Part shown: piece after piece, positions 27,219-36,526 of the stretch | Position numbering within the stretch: position 1 is the stretch's first letter | How the letters are laid out: each line of letters starts with the position of its first letter | Origin: Massilibacteroides sp. | GTDB taxonomy: Bacteria; Bacteroidota; Bacteroidia; Bacteroidales; Tannerellaceae | Direction of reading: 5' to 3' | DNA length: 64,000 nucleotides | Assembly (NCBI RefSeq): GCF_028705895.1 | Contig: NZ_JAQWCQ010000002.1 | Span: 54,294 to 118,293 of the forward strand | Program-made: the position numbers and the translations under genes | Notes under the pieces: model-generated | What the model was told of the DNA's origin: nothing | What the model saw: only the letters and a program-made list of their open reading frames with translations | Database searches by the model: none

Positions 27219-27265
27219 TTTTTTTCTTTATTCTATTGCTGTTTGACAGCAAAGGTAGGCAGGTC

Positions 27266-28492
27266 TTATTTTGCTCCTTCCAATAAAGCGTCAATGGCTT
27301 GTTTATCTACCAAAGTGGCATCCGAACGATTGAATAACGCCAGACCATTGTCTCCGGCATGCCCATTATCCCAATAAAAAGGAACCAATCCGTTTTTCTT
27401 AGCAATCTCTGTTACTTTTGAGAGATAGTAAGCTCTTGATTTTAAATGATTCTCTTGTGTATTTTCTTTTAGGGAAAGACGACGGATGGCTCCGTATTCT
27501 CCCAGAATAACAGGGTATCCTTTGTCGGTAAACTGTTGTTTTACCTTCGCGAAAATTTCTTCCAGAAAATCTTCTTGTCCCCAACTGTCTGTTTTTCCGT
27601 ATTGGCTATACGGCTTGCCCCAGAAATAAATATCGCTGTTTTCATTTAACGCAAAGTCATACGGATCATAATAATGTACTTCCACAAACAGGCGATTGGG
27701 AGTCGGATCGCTCGGCATTGTAAGATAATCAATCCCAAACTGGATGTTGGTATTGTAAGTCTGAACAATCAGATGGCGATAGGTATTTTTACCTCCTGTT
27801 TCACGGACAGCATCAACAAACGCTTGGTTGTAGGATTGCAGGACTTCGTTGTTTTCTTTGGTAGGAGCGGTATAGACATTAGATACATGTACCTCATTGG
27901 TTCCGGCAAAAAGTAATCGCTCATCGTAATCATTAAAGGCTGTCGCTATCTGTTTCCAGATTGCTTTTTGTTTTTTTACAACTATCGCTTGCTGACTATA
28001 GGTGGGATTATTTTCCAACCATCCGCCATCCCAATGACTATTTAGTATCACATACATGTCATTCTCAATACAATAATCTACAACCTCTTTTACTCTTTCC
28101 ATCCAGGACGTTCTGATACGATATTCACTGCCTTCCTCCAGATAACTGTTCCACGCGCATGGGATACGAATAGCGTTAAATCCTGCCTTTTTTACAGCCG
28201 TAATTAAATCCTTTGAAATTTTAGGATTTCCCCAGCCCGTTTCCCCGCCATTACTAAGCGGTACTTCCAACGAATTTCCGGCATTCCATCCTAAAACTAT
28301 ATTCTCAGCAAGCTCCTGCGAATCACTTTCCATACCCTGTTTATCAGGAGGTAAGGTTTCTATATTTTCTTCTTCTTCTTTTTCCTCCTGCACTCTGTTT
28401 TCATTATCACTGCTACATCTGCCGAATAAGAATAACAGGGTTATCAGGAATAGGGTAAAGAATGCTCTGTTTTTTGTGAAGTTTATGTTCAT
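27266..28492 (-). CDS. Glycoside hydrolase family 5 lipoprotein (endo-beta-glucanase-like)
   Basis: A 408-residue exported glycosidase. The N-terminus is a lipoprotein-type signal (FFTLFLITLLFLFGRC) with an unusual Arg at -1, then an acidic tail (SSDNENRVQEEKEEEEN) typical of surface export in Bacteroidetes. The GH5 TIM barrel follows: WNAGNSLEVP, GFNAIRIPCAWNSY, VILNSHWDGGW, the acid/base Glu in LLFAGTNEVHV (in place of the commoner NEP), HYYDPYDF, and the nucleophile Glu in PVILGEYGA, then PFYWDNG. These resemble cellulase/xyloglucanase-type GH5 members, but the exact beta-glycan is not readable. It is the last gene of the SusCD operon, 6 bp after the haem-motif lipoprotein, and is its only obvious glycosidase. 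Confidence 0.9.
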   Translation of the reverse strand: MNINFTKNRAFFTLFLITLLFLFGRCSSDNENRVQEEKEEEENIETLPPDKQGMESDSQELAENIVLGWNAGNSLEVPLSNGGETGWGNPKISKDLITAVKKAGFNAIRIPCAWNSYLEEGSEYRIRTSWMERVKEVVDYCIENDMYVILNSHWDGGWLENNPTYSQQAIVVKKQKAIWKQIATAFNDYDERLLFAGTNEVHVSNVYTAPTKENNEVLQSYNQAFVDAVRETGGKNTYRHLIVQTYNTNIQFGIDYLTMPSDPTPNRLFVEVHYYDPYDFALNENSDIYFWGKPYSQYGKTDSWGQEDFLEEIFAKVKQQFTDKGYPVILGEYGAIRRLSLKENTQENHLKSRAYYLSKVTEIAKKNGLVPFYWDNGHAGDNGLALFNRSDATLVDKQAIDALLEGAK

Positions 28493-28498
28493 AATATG

Positions 28499-29968
28499 TC
28501 AATTCTTTCTGAATTCAAACGGTGTTCTTTCTTTCTTTAATGCTTTTTTCTCAACAGTTCTAATATCAAATGAAACAGGGGATGTTACAAATTCGGGAAT
28601 ATTGAACGATTGAAGCAGATTGTCATAATGAGATACCTTTTTTTGAGGTAAAAGGAATGGTTTTGATACATTCCCTTGTTCGTCGATCGAGGCAATAAAA
28701 GGACGCGTATATAGGCCATCTAACCGGCGACTGCTGAATACAAACCATCGTGAATTACTACTCCAGTTGTGATAGCTTTCTACATCATTACTGTTTACTT
28801 CCGTTAGCTCTCTGGTCGTTCCTGTCTGTAAATCGACCAACCAAAGATCCGCTTCTTTATGCCAGATGGAGAAATTACCATAATCTGATAAGGTGTACAT
28901 CAGATATCTACCATCGAAGGAAGGACGCGGAAATGAAACACTTTTATTGGTGGTTGAGGCTGATACCAACGTGTCCACTACCTGTCCGAAACCTCCCGCT
29001 TCCGGATTAAAATCAATCCGGCAAAGACTGTATTTAATCTGGTCATATTCCAGCGGCAAAGTCTTATAATCAGCAGAACAGAAATAAAGGCTTTTGCCAT
29101 CGGGTGAAAATGCCGGGAAAGTTTCAAATACCGAATCATTTTTTAGTAACGGACTGGAGAATAGTTGATTTTTTTCGATGTCATAAACCACAAGATCAGA
29201 AGCCAGATCGACAACTTCTATTCGTTTGTTTTTTATTTCATGAAAACCTTGTTGCGTTTTGTTTACCGAATAAGCAATATATTTACCTGAAGGATGCCAG
29301 TATGGGTAAACGCAGTTGGACAGCGTTTCTTCTGTCTTAGTCGTATATAACTCGGTGTTACCATTTACAGATAACATTGTTGCGCCAAATTCTCCACGTA
29401 TATGCAGATTCATATATTTCGGATTATTCTGATTGAAGGAGTGACAATTCACACAACTTGCAGGCAGAATTGTATTTTCAATCAGGGTTGTTTGTGTAAA
29501 GTCAGAAAGGGTTCGTTGATAAATTCCCATTTTACTATATACTTCATATCCCGGTGCAATCAAACGATAAACCAGACCGTAATCAATCGGGTAGGGGCTG
29601 ATATAAATGCTAAAAGGAGCATATTGTATCCAGCCTTTTTCTTTTTTTAGGGAAACAGTAACCTTCAACGAACCTCCTGTGTTTTTTTCTAATAATCCTT
29701 TCCATTCTTTTTCAGGAATTTCGATAGCTTCTTTATTCTGAATGTGGATTATGCCTGTCTCGCTGCCTTCAAAAACAGCATCTATCCGTGAAAATTCGTC
29801 CTGAACTGAAAAATTAAGGGGAGCTATACTGGCAGGTATTGTTACCCCCGCGTAATCCGGAAAAACAATAGGGATATCTTGTTTTGTTTCTGTGGGAACA
29901 ACAGCTTCATTACACGCCTGGGCTGACAGGAGAAGTATTGTCAGCATATACATCATATAGTTCTTCAT
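28499..29968 (-). CDS. Beta-propeller (PD40/TolB-like) lipoprotein with CxxCH haem-binding motif, second copy
   Basis: About 489 residues from the ATG at 29968; the longer frame adds 41 residues without a signal peptide. The signal MKNYMMYMLTILLLSAQAC gives a lipidated Cys19. After a conserved N-terminal segment (FPDYAGVTIPASIAPLNFSV) comes CVNCH (Cys172, Cys175, His176), a c-type haem attachment motif. It is followed by TolB/PD40-type propeller repeats: YPYWHPSGKYIAYSV, FPAFSPDGKSLYFCSA, FPRPSFDGRYLMYTLSDYG and YHNWSSNSRWFVFSSRR. It is paralogous to the gene at 31762-33219 and its start overlaps the end of the DUF6057-like gene by 59 bp, so the two are probably translationally coupled. Function unknown; haem attachment is predicted only. 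Confidence 0.8.
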   Translation of the reverse strand: MKNYMMYMLTILLLSAQACNEAVVPTETKQDIPIVFPDYAGVTIPASIAPLNFSVQDEFSRIDAVFEGSETGIIHIQNKEAIEIPEKEWKGLLEKNTGGSLKVTVSLKKEKGWIQYAPFSIYISPYPIDYGLVYRLIAPGYEVYSKMGIYQRTLSDFTQTTLIENTILPASCVNCHSFNQNNPKYMNLHIRGEFGATMLSVNGNTELYTTKTEETLSNCVYPYWHPSGKYIAYSVNKTQQGFHEIKNKRIEVVDLASDLVVYDIEKNQLFSSPLLKNDSVFETFPAFSPDGKSLYFCSADYKTLPLEYDQIKYSLCRIDFNPEAGGFGQVVDTLVSASTTNKSVSFPRPSFDGRYLMYTLSDYGNFSIWHKEADLWLVDLQTGTTRELTEVNSNDVESYHNWSSNSRWFVFSSRRLDGLYTRPFIASIDEQGNVSKPFLLPQKKVSHYDNLLQSFNIPEFVTSPVSFDIRTVEKKALKKERTPFEFRKN

Positions 29969-31748
29969 AGGTTGCTTTATTATGTTTTCTAAAATGGAGA
30001 TAATACCAGAAAGTGCCCGAAAACTGTTTTCGCAGCATCGGCTCCGGATTTTGTTGAGAGGTATAGATGTTTCCATATGTTCGAACATCATTTTTTATTT
30101 TGTCATTAATCGGATACGGGATGTTTTTAGTCGGATCCTCGTGATTAAGTCCCCAGATATAGATCAACGCTTCTTGATAATGCAGAGGAATCGATTTGTA
30201 GTTGATTTCTTTTCCTAAAGGATAGTACGAATGGAAATGTTTTAAATCCTTCGTAAGTAAACAGTAAGCCATCAGGTATTCAAACGCCATACGATGAGTT
30301 GGGTTTTGTTGTAATAAAATACCTAACATCATATCTTTTTCAGGTTCGCTGAAAAGAAAATCAACCTTGGTGCGGTATTTTCGTAATGTACCCCATTCGG
30401 GATCCGCTTCAATCTTTGCTTCATCGCTCAGATACAACATCGTTTTATCTGCCCAATGCTTATAGAGAGTCGTTTTCTGTAATAGTTTCAGATATTTACG
30501 AGCAACGTTATATTCGCCATTAATAATATTTGTTTCTGCTAATCGTTTGATTGCCCGTACGCTTTTTTGATAGTCCGGCAGAGCTTCCATTGCTTCGAAG
30601 GCATATCGTTGGGCAGTATTGACAAACCCCAAATGGTAATAGATTTCTCCGGCTATAAATGGAATAGTGTAATCTCTTGCAAAACTCGGAAATAACCCGG
30701 CAAGCCCATTTTGATAATAGTGAAACATCCGGTCGCCCATGATTCCCTTCTTACAAAGAGCCAGATTCAGACAAGACACAGAGAGGGAAGAAGAGGGAGC
30801 TTTCTTGTCTGCCATCTCTATTATCTTATCCCAATTCCGCATTCGGACATGATAGTCATAAGTCATTACTTCTTCTTTTTCTTTGTTGACCATCATACTG
30901 ATCAAATACCCACTTCCTGAAATGATTATGGCCAATTGAAAGATGACGGCAAAGACTCTTTGTTTCTTTTCATAATCAGGTATGAAAAAAAACAGAACCG
31001 GTATGATTACCGTTGACAAGGCAATCACAACAACAGGCCATACCGGATATTGAGGATAACGATAAAATGTAACGCCACTCACTAATCTTTCTATGGGGTA
31101 TTGAACTACTACTAATTTAGCAAGGAAGGGGAGGCCGATGAAAAGCAAACAAGAAATGAAGAGAACACTCCATTTTTTTAATGTTGTATCTTCTGTTTTC
31201 AGAAATTCCCAAGCAATAACAATTGTGCCGAATACCATAAACATCCCCCCGGCAAACCAGTATAAGGCGGGAAGCATCACCAATAAATAACTTATTCGCA
31301 AGGGATAGGACTTAATTTTCTGATATAAAGGCAGCGGAAGTAAAGAGAGTAACAAGGCAATCAGTCCGGCAAGCATGTAGTTTTCATCGCAAAAAAGGGA
31401 CCAATATAGGACCGGAGGGATACAGGCAAGCAATTCAAATGCTTTTTTTCTTCCGAACCCTAATGCCGTTATTGCTATAAGAGAGGACATAAGCCCGAGT
31501 AGTACTCCCATAGTTAATGCTCCATACCATCTATATGAAAAGAACTGGATGAAATAGCCGGCAATATATTCAGATAGACCTCCGGGCTTTCCTGCCTGCT
31601 CCGATAAGTACTCCGAGCTATTCAGAAACAATTGAAACTGCTCCTGATAATGCAGATGGTATGGGTAGTAAAAATAGTAAAAAACAAAAATCAATAAACC
31701 TAATAATATAGAAGGCCATCCATTTATTTTTGTCCATGGTTTATACAT
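29910..31748 (-). CDS. DUF6057-like membrane protein with C-terminal TPR region, second copy
   Basis: A 612-residue inner-membrane protein. The first 295 or so residues hold about nine or ten hydrophobic helices; the rest is soluble and helical with TPR-like repeats (YYHLGFVNTAQRYAFEAMEA, EYNVARKYLKLLQKT). The first-loop motif YHLHYQEQFQLFLNSSEY...AGKPGGLSEYIAGYF is shared with the paralogue at 33216-34967 (YHLLYEEQMQLFLFSSDY...SKPGWLACYIGDFL). I recall this pattern as the Bacteroidales family DUF6057, with no assigned function. The C-terminus is about 27 residues longer than the paralogue and runs into the next gene. It alternates with the haem-motif lipoproteins, which suggests a membrane-lipoprotein complex. 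Confidence 0.78.
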   Translation of the reverse strand: MYKPWTKINGWPSILLGLLIFVFYYFYYPYHLHYQEQFQLFLNSSEYLSEQAGKPGGLSEYIAGYFIQFFSYRWYGALTMGVLLGLMSSLIAITALGFGRKKAFELLACIPPVLYWSLFCDENYMLAGLIALLLSLLPLPLYQKIKSYPLRISYLLVMLPALYWFAGGMFMVFGTIVIAWEFLKTEDTTLKKWSVLFISCLLFIGLPFLAKLVVVQYPIERLVSGVTFYRYPQYPVWPVVVIALSTVIIPVLFFFIPDYEKKQRVFAVIFQLAIIISGSGYLISMMVNKEKEEVMTYDYHVRMRNWDKIIEMADKKAPSSSLSVSCLNLALCKKGIMGDRMFHYYQNGLAGLFPSFARDYTIPFIAGEIYYHLGFVNTAQRYAFEAMEALPDYQKSVRAIKRLAETNIINGEYNVARKYLKLLQKTTLYKHWADKTMLYLSDEAKIEADPEWGTLRKYRTKVDFLFSEPEKDMMLGILLQQNPTHRMAFEYLMAYCLLTKDLKHFHSYYPLGKEINYKSIPLHYQEALIYIWGLNHEDPTKNIPYPINDKIKNDVRTYGNIYTSQQNPEPMLRKQFSGTFWYYLHFRKHNKATYEELYDVYADNTSPVSPGV

Positions 31749-31761
31749 AATTAATATTCTT

Positions 31762-33219
31762 TTAGCGGTTACTTACTGTTTCTGCAATTTGCTCTTTGCG
31801 GATTTTTTCTATATCAACGGCATTGAATGGAACAGGTCCTTTGGAAAGTTCCGGTATATTGAAAGACTTCAGGAAATTGTCATACTTCGTGGGATTACGT
31901 TGTGGAAGTACGAACGGTTTGTGCACTTCTCCATTTTTGTCAACATAACAAAAGTATGGCTTCCCGTATAATCCATCGTCTCGCTTGCTGGCAAACACAA
32001 ACCAACGACTGTTGGATGACCAGGAATGATAAGAATCTGATCGGTCAGAGTTGACAATAGTCAATGAATCTATATTGCCTGTTCTTAGGTCAATCATTTG
32101 TAGATCCGTTTCCTGATGCCAGATAGGAAAGGTTCCGTAATCAGCTACTGTATAAAGTAGAAAATGTCCGTCTGGCGATGTTTTGGGATGACACACTGAT
32201 TTGTTTTGTTCAATGCCATTGAATAGCGTGTCTATCTGTGTTCCGAAACTGCCGTTTGAAGCGTGAAAATCAATACTGCATAAATTATATTTCAACGACC
32301 GTACACTATCCGGTAAAGGTACGGCAGGAGCAGTACAGAAATAAAGTTTTGCTCCATCTGTAGAGAATACAGGAAATGTTTCCAGATTTGCTTTACCCGA
32401 TAAGAGTGGAGAAGAGAAGACTTTGTTCGATTCCAGATCAATAATAATTATATCGGATTCTGTATCATAAACCTCAAGTCTTTCATTCTTTAAAGAATGA
32501 AATTCAGGGATAATCGTGTTCGTAGAGAATACGGCATATTTTCCGGACGGATGAAAATTCCCATAGATTGCCGGAGATATCTGCCCTTCAGCCTTCGTGT
32601 TTATTTTTCGAAGTTTCCCATCTCGATTTAAAATCGTTCCGCCATTTTTACCTCTTAGGTGAAACATGGATAAAGAAGCGTCCTGATTTCCGTAAATATG
32701 ACAATTCATGCAACTCCCGTCGGTGAGGTTATTGTCTGCTAAAACACATTCGTCAAATGTTTCAATACGGCGTTCGCAAAGTTGTATCTTATTCCATACT
32801 TCGTATCCGGGTTCGATTAGCCGGTAACTTAAATACGGATCAAGCTTGTCCGGAACTATTTTCCAGTAGAACGGGGCATAACGAATCCATTTCCCATTTG
32901 ATTTGGCTGTAATTCGTATTGTTATTTTGTTCCCTGATTCTGATGTAACCAATCGTTTCCATTTCTTTTCTGAAAACTGTACGATCTCGTCTTCATACAT
33001 GGTGAACGAATTATTTTTACCTTCTATGACTATTTCAGTACTCTCAACACTGTCACGTAGTAAAAAATTTAATGGAGCTATATTCACGGGAATTACAATA
33101 TTCGTATAATCCGGATAAATAGGAGGTAGGGCATCACTTTCTACGATAGAAGAAGGACGTTCGCAAGCAGAGAAAACGAAAACAAACAGAAGTATATGTA
33201 TAATCCACTTTTTCATCAT
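31762..33219 (-). CDS. Beta-propeller (PD40/TolB-like) lipoprotein with CxxCH haem-binding motif, first copy
   Basis: About 485 residues from the ATG at 33219, which overlaps the stop of the upstream DUF6057-like gene as ATGA, a sign of translational coupling. Signal MMKKWIIHILLFVFVFSAC gives lipidated Cys19. Conserved N-terminal segment YPDYTNIVIPVNIAPLNF, then CMNCH (Cys170, Cys173, His174), then propeller repeats FHPSGKYAVFSTN, FPVFSTDGAKLYFCTA, HPKTSPDGHFLLYTVADYG and YHSWSSNSRWFVFASKR. It is co-linear with the second copy (28499-29968) throughout, but the two have diverged strongly, so the duplication is old. A single haem c on a lipoprotein is the prediction; the partner and substrate are unknown. 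Confidence 0.8.
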   Translation of the reverse strand: MMKKWIIHILLFVFVFSACERPSSIVESDALPPIYPDYTNIVIPVNIAPLNFLLRDSVESTEIVIEGKNNSFTMYEDEIVQFSEKKWKRLVTSESGNKITIRITAKSNGKWIRYAPFYWKIVPDKLDPYLSYRLIEPGYEVWNKIQLCERRIETFDECVLADNNLTDGSCMNCHIYGNQDASLSMFHLRGKNGGTILNRDGKLRKINTKAEGQISPAIYGNFHPSGKYAVFSTNTIIPEFHSLKNERLEVYDTESDIIIIDLESNKVFSSPLLSGKANLETFPVFSTDGAKLYFCTAPAVPLPDSVRSLKYNLCSIDFHASNGSFGTQIDTLFNGIEQNKSVCHPKTSPDGHFLLYTVADYGTFPIWHQETDLQMIDLRTGNIDSLTIVNSDRSDSYHSWSSNSRWFVFASKRDDGLYGKPYFCYVDKNGEVHKPFVLPQRNPTKYDNFLKSFNIPELSKGPVPFNAVDIEKIRKEQIAETVSNR

Positions 33220-34967
33220 TTTTTCTTTTGTGCATAATGATAATAAAACCAATACGTATCCCCATAATCCTTTTGTAAACCTACACCGTTTCCTTCAGCT
33301 TCCTGATAACGTTTTGTATAAGTCATAAAAGTCGCGGTAAGCTCGTTTGGAATATGGTAAGATTCTAATGTTTTGGCGGAAACTTTCTTTTGGGCTAAGC
33401 CAATTAACAAGGCTTCACTATAAAATTTCGGCAGAGGATATTCTTTTTCTTTGTACCATTTATCAAAAGCCTCCATAAATGATGGAATGTTTTTATTCAG
33501 TAAATGATAACAAAGTAAATAATCTAATGCGGCTTTGTTAGATGGATTGCTTTCTATTAACATCGTTAAGGAAGCGGTAGCATCTGCGGCTGTTCTCAAC
33601 GTATCGTAGGTGGCTATCAAAGACCGTTTTTGCATAAGCCAGGGATTCTGCTCTCCTTCCTCCATTATGGTTCGCATATTACTTGCATAACTTGTGTAAA
33701 ACAAGGTCTTATCCAAGATCCTCAGATATTTGTTTACTGCAGCAGTATCACCTATCACTAAATTGATTTCGGCTAACCGTTTTATTAAACGCGCACTTCG
33801 GCTTTGAGGAGAGAATGTCATGGCTAACATTGTAGAATGTTGTGCCATATTCATATCCCCTAATTGATAATAGATTTCTCCACTGAATGTGATTTCAAGC
33901 GGATTACTATGCGGACCAACAGGGATAAACATTCCTTCACTGAATGGTTGATAGCAGGATAATAATTTGTCCGGTAGTATTCCTTGTTTCATCCAGGCAA
34001 TATTTGTAAAATAAGTAGCGACCGGATTTTTCATTTGGTAAGATTCTGCTTTTCTTGACACTTTCTCCCAGTTTTCGGAATAGGTTTCAATATCTAAAGA
34101 GAGAAGTTTCTCCCGGGTTTGATTAATGTTTAGAAATATACCGGCCATAAAAGCGACCGTAAACAGAAGCAGAATGCCTGATTCTTTTTGTTGGTAACGA
34201 AATGATTTGTTGTCCGAAGATAAAATATATATCATAAACAAACCGACTAAAAAAAGAGAGGGCAGAAAACCGTAAAGAGTATTCATCGGATAAAGAAAAG
34301 CTTGCCTGACAGTTAATAAATAATATTCTCTGCAGAATAAAGGACAACATATTCCAATGACAACTAAGAATAGCCAATATGGAAAAGAAGAATAACGCCG
34401 TTTGGAAAGATCGAAAATAACGACCAGGAAGATAAATGTGAGAAAATGACTGCCGATAAATGAATACAAAAAGATGGAAAGTAGTAAACCTGTTATTCCT
34501 GCTTTGTGTTGTTTTTGTATCAATGAATAGAGTAAAAAAAAGAAAAGAGCTAAGAAAAATGCGATTGTAGATGAAAGTCTGTAGTTTGTTTCAGTATGTA
34601 AGAACCATAATGCGAGAACGGGAAGGACGATATATAGCCAGCTATCTCGCTTTCCTACGCGTGAAAAAACAAGAAATAGCATCAACAAGACTACACCTAA
34701 GACTCCTGAGATTACGATAGCACCTCCGCCTTTTATATAATAGAACTGGGTGAGAAAATCTCCAATATAACAGGCTAACCACCCCGGCTTGGAGAAGTAA
34801 GATAAAAAGTAGTCCGATGAAAACAGAAATAACTGCATTTGCTCTTCATAAAGCAGATGGTAAGGAATGACATACAGAAAAAACAGGAGACAGGAAACTC
34901 CCAGTATAAGTATTAATGCTAATTCAAATAATCCTCCAATCCGTATTTCATCCTGATTTCCGACCAC
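33216..34967 (-). CDS. DUF6057-like membrane protein with C-terminal TPR region, first copy
   Basis: A 583-residue protein with about ten hydrophobic segments in its first half (for example LALILILGVSCLLFFLYVIPY at the N-terminus, given here as one helix region of about residues 15-35) and a soluble TPR-like C-terminal half (YYQLGDMNMAQHSTMLAMTF, YLRILDKTLFYTSYASN). The start codon is GTG at 34967; no in-frame ATG lies nearby. It has the same loop motif as the second copy and ends DTYWFYYHYAQKKK, matching the GTFWYYLHFRKH of its paralogue. It is 13 bp after the DUF4369-like lipoprotein gene and overlaps the following haem-motif gene by 4 bp. Unknown function. Confidence 0.78.
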   Translation of the reverse strand: MVGNQDEIRIGGLFELALILILGVSCLLFFLYVIPYHLLYEEQMQLFLFSSDYFLSYFSKPGWLACYIGDFLTQFYYIKGGGAIVISGVLGVVLLMLFLVFSRVGKRDSWLYIVLPVLALWFLHTETNYRLSSTIAFFLALFFFLLYSLIQKQHKAGITGLLLSIFLYSFIGSHFLTFIFLVVIFDLSKRRYSSFPYWLFLVVIGICCPLFCREYYLLTVRQAFLYPMNTLYGFLPSLFLVGLFMIYILSSDNKSFRYQQKESGILLLFTVAFMAGIFLNINQTREKLLSLDIETYSENWEKVSRKAESYQMKNPVATYFTNIAWMKQGILPDKLLSCYQPFSEGMFIPVGPHSNPLEITFSGEIYYQLGDMNMAQHSTMLAMTFSPQSRSARLIKRLAEINLVIGDTAAVNKYLRILDKTLFYTSYASNMRTIMEEGEQNPWLMQKRSLIATYDTLRTAADATASLTMLIESNPSNKAALDYLLCYHLLNKNIPSFMEAFDKWYKEKEYPLPKFYSEALLIGLAQKKVSAKTLESYHIPNELTATFMTYTKRYQEAEGNGVGLQKDYGDTYWFYYHYAQKKK

Positions 34968-34980
34968 TGTTTTCTGTGCT

Positions 34981-35574
34981 TTAGAGTTCTTCTATGTCCT
35001 GTAGTTCTTCCGGAGAAAAGAGTCCTTTAGTTATTCCAAAAACGAATTGACCTACTATGTTGTTCTTATTCTCCTTTACAAAACTATAATTATATTCAGA
35101 AAAATTCCGCTCTGTTTTTAATAAATCCTTCTTTAAGGCTACTGAATCTTTGTTTTCGCTTCTCGTGAAACTTAATTCATTTCGTTTTCTGTCAGATTCG
35201 GTTTTTTTTTCTTTCCACTCCTGCAAAAGATTATTCAGAGGCGTACCTTTAGCACGGCTAACCGAGTCCAGAACAACTTGTACGGTTCCGGCTTCTGTTA
35301 CAACTAATAGCTCCTCAAGTTTTAGTCGGAGAATTGGTCTTGTTCTGATAATTCGAATATCCGAAGAGTCAAGACTAACGGAAAAGTGAAATCTTCCGTT
35401 TTTTATGTAGGTAGAGTCAACCGTTTCAGCAGTTGCTCCTTTTAAGGGTACAAGATAAATAATCTCGTTTTCATATCCTTTTCCAATAACTTCTCCGTTA
35501 ATCTCAAATTTTTTCTTCTCACTTTGACACGAAAACAGAAGGATGCAAAATAAAATTCCTACATATTTGTACAT
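34981..35574 (-). CDS. DUF4369-type lipoprotein without a thioredoxin domain
   Basis: A 197-residue lipoprotein: signal MYKYVGILFCILLFSC with lipidated Cys16. The mature N-terminal half resembles the DUF4369 beta-sandwich (FEINGEVIGKGYENEIIYLV, VDSTYIKNGRFHFSVSLDSS). In many Bacteroidetes proteins DUF4369 is followed by a TlpA-type thioredoxin domain, but here the C-terminal half is charged and helical (EWKEKKTESDRKRNELSF) and contains no CxxC. It ends within a region that normally precedes the thioredoxin fold. It is 13 bp before the first DUF6057-like gene. A role as an envelope accessory is inferred from position only. Confidence 0.72.
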   Translation of the reverse strand: MYKYVGILFCILLFSCQSEKKKFEINGEVIGKGYENEIIYLVPLKGATAETVDSTYIKNGRFHFSVSLDSSDIRIIRTRPILRLKLEELLVVTEAGTVQVVLDSVSRAKGTPLNNLLQEWKEKKTESDRKRNELSFTRSENKDSVALKKDLLKTERNFSEYNYSFVKENKNNIVGQFVFGITKGLFSPEELQDIEEL

Positions 35575-35661
35575 AAGCCAATCATATTATATGCAAAATA
35601 AAGAAAAAGAAAGGCGAATCCATAAGATCCGCCATTCTTTCTTACATTCAGAATTGTTCAC

Positions 35662-36516
35662 TTACTTAGCTTTAAACATCCAGAACCAAGCAGTACCCCA
35701 AGAGCCTTGTCCCGGTTCAGGACGAGCTAATGCCATTTTATCATCATCCAGACTTAAAATATCATATTCGTACACTCTTACATTTCCTTCATTCGGAGCA
35801 ATACCACATAACATGCTTACCGTCTTTGTGCTCAACTTTCCTTTTGCCCAAACAGCGCCACCATCATCTAATGTCTGGTTGGTCATATCGAAAGAGAATG
35901 TTCCGGATTCGGATGTACCATCTGTTTTGTTTATGGTTAGCTTGGAACCGGAAACAGCAAATATCATTTCAGCTCCTTTACCTTCACCGGCAGCTTGCTT
36001 ATCAATCCCATCTAATCCAACTTTCCACCATCCGGGAGTAACGTTCCCTTTGTAGCCACCATTACCCCAAACGGTTGGGCCAGTACTCTCATTTGCGTCT
36101 TCAGGTTGAGTATCATCCCATGTCCATACTTTTTCTCCCGAACCACAGAAATATCCCCACTCAGCAGGCACATCGATCAATGTATCCACTTGTACGGTCA
36201 ATATCTTCTCAATCATTGAACCGTCATGGTTTCGACCCATAAACTTGATCTGATTTTCTCCTTGCAATACTAACTGAACAGTTGTCTTTGTTTTTGCAGT
36301 TATACCACTTCCATAATCCCATGATGAAAGTACGCCAACTCCATCACTATTCAGATCAATATAGTTTGAATTCTTACCTTCAATTACTTGAGGTATTGCT
36401 GTGACCTGTATCTGATCTGCGGTTAATGCTCCCGATAGGGTATTCCTGTCTTCCATTGGGTCACAAGATACCATCAAGAAAAACATGCTTAATATTGAAT
36501 ATACTACTTTTCTCAT
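35662..36516 (-). CDS. Lipoprotein at the SusE/SusF position
   Basis: About 284 residues. The ATG at 36516 gives MRKVVYSILSMFFLMVSC with lipidated Cys18; an in-frame ATG at 36522 adds two residues. The mature protein begins with an Ig/PKD-like region (IPQVIEGKNSNYIDLNSDG, then TVQLVLQGENQIKFMGRNHDG) and continues with an aromatic, glycine-rich beta domain (WGYFCGSGEKVWTWDD, GWWKVGLDGID, SGTFSFDMT) reminiscent of carbohydrate-binding modules. I cannot name a family. Position after susC-susD and the many surface aromatics fit a SusE/F-like surface glycan-binding lipoprotein, which is inference. Confidence 0.7.
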   Translation of the reverse strand: MRKVVYSILSMFFLMVSCDPMEDRNTLSGALTADQIQVTAIPQVIEGKNSNYIDLNSDGVGVLSSWDYGSGITAKTKTTVQLVLQGENQIKFMGRNHDGSMIEKILTVQVDTLIDVPAEWGYFCGSGEKVWTWDDTQPEDANESTGPTVWGNGGYKGNVTPGWWKVGLDGIDKQAAGEGKGAEMIFAVSGSKLTINKTDGTSESGTFSFDMTNQTLDDGGAVWAKGKLSTKTVSMLCGIAPNEGNVRVYEYDILSLDDDKMALARPEPGQGSWGTAWFWMFKAK

Positions 36517-36526
36517 AATCATATTT

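Larger units (their letters stand above)
26848..27265. other. AT-rich intergenic region with inverted and direct repeats
   Basis: A 418-bp gap without a credible gene; a 60-codon frame at 26961-27143 has no family features. The right part of the gap holds a 16-bp motif AAAAATAACCTTTATA twice in direct order (27182-27197 and 27203-27218, period 21) and once inverted with one mismatch (27164-27179), plus a small hairpin TTGCTGT/ACAGCAA (27236-27252) 14 bp after the GH5 stop. These may form the 3' terminator of the SusCD-GH5 transcript. Confidence 0.6.

Noticed and set aside
29969..30091. Longer N-terminus for the second haem-motif lipoprotein
   Set aside because: It would place 41 residues ahead of a perfect lipoprotein signal and lies wholly inside the upstream gene.
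35543..36055. A 170-codon frame antisense across the DUF4369-like and SusE-position genes
   Set aside because: Spans the intergenic gap and two real minus-strand genes out of frame; no supporting features.
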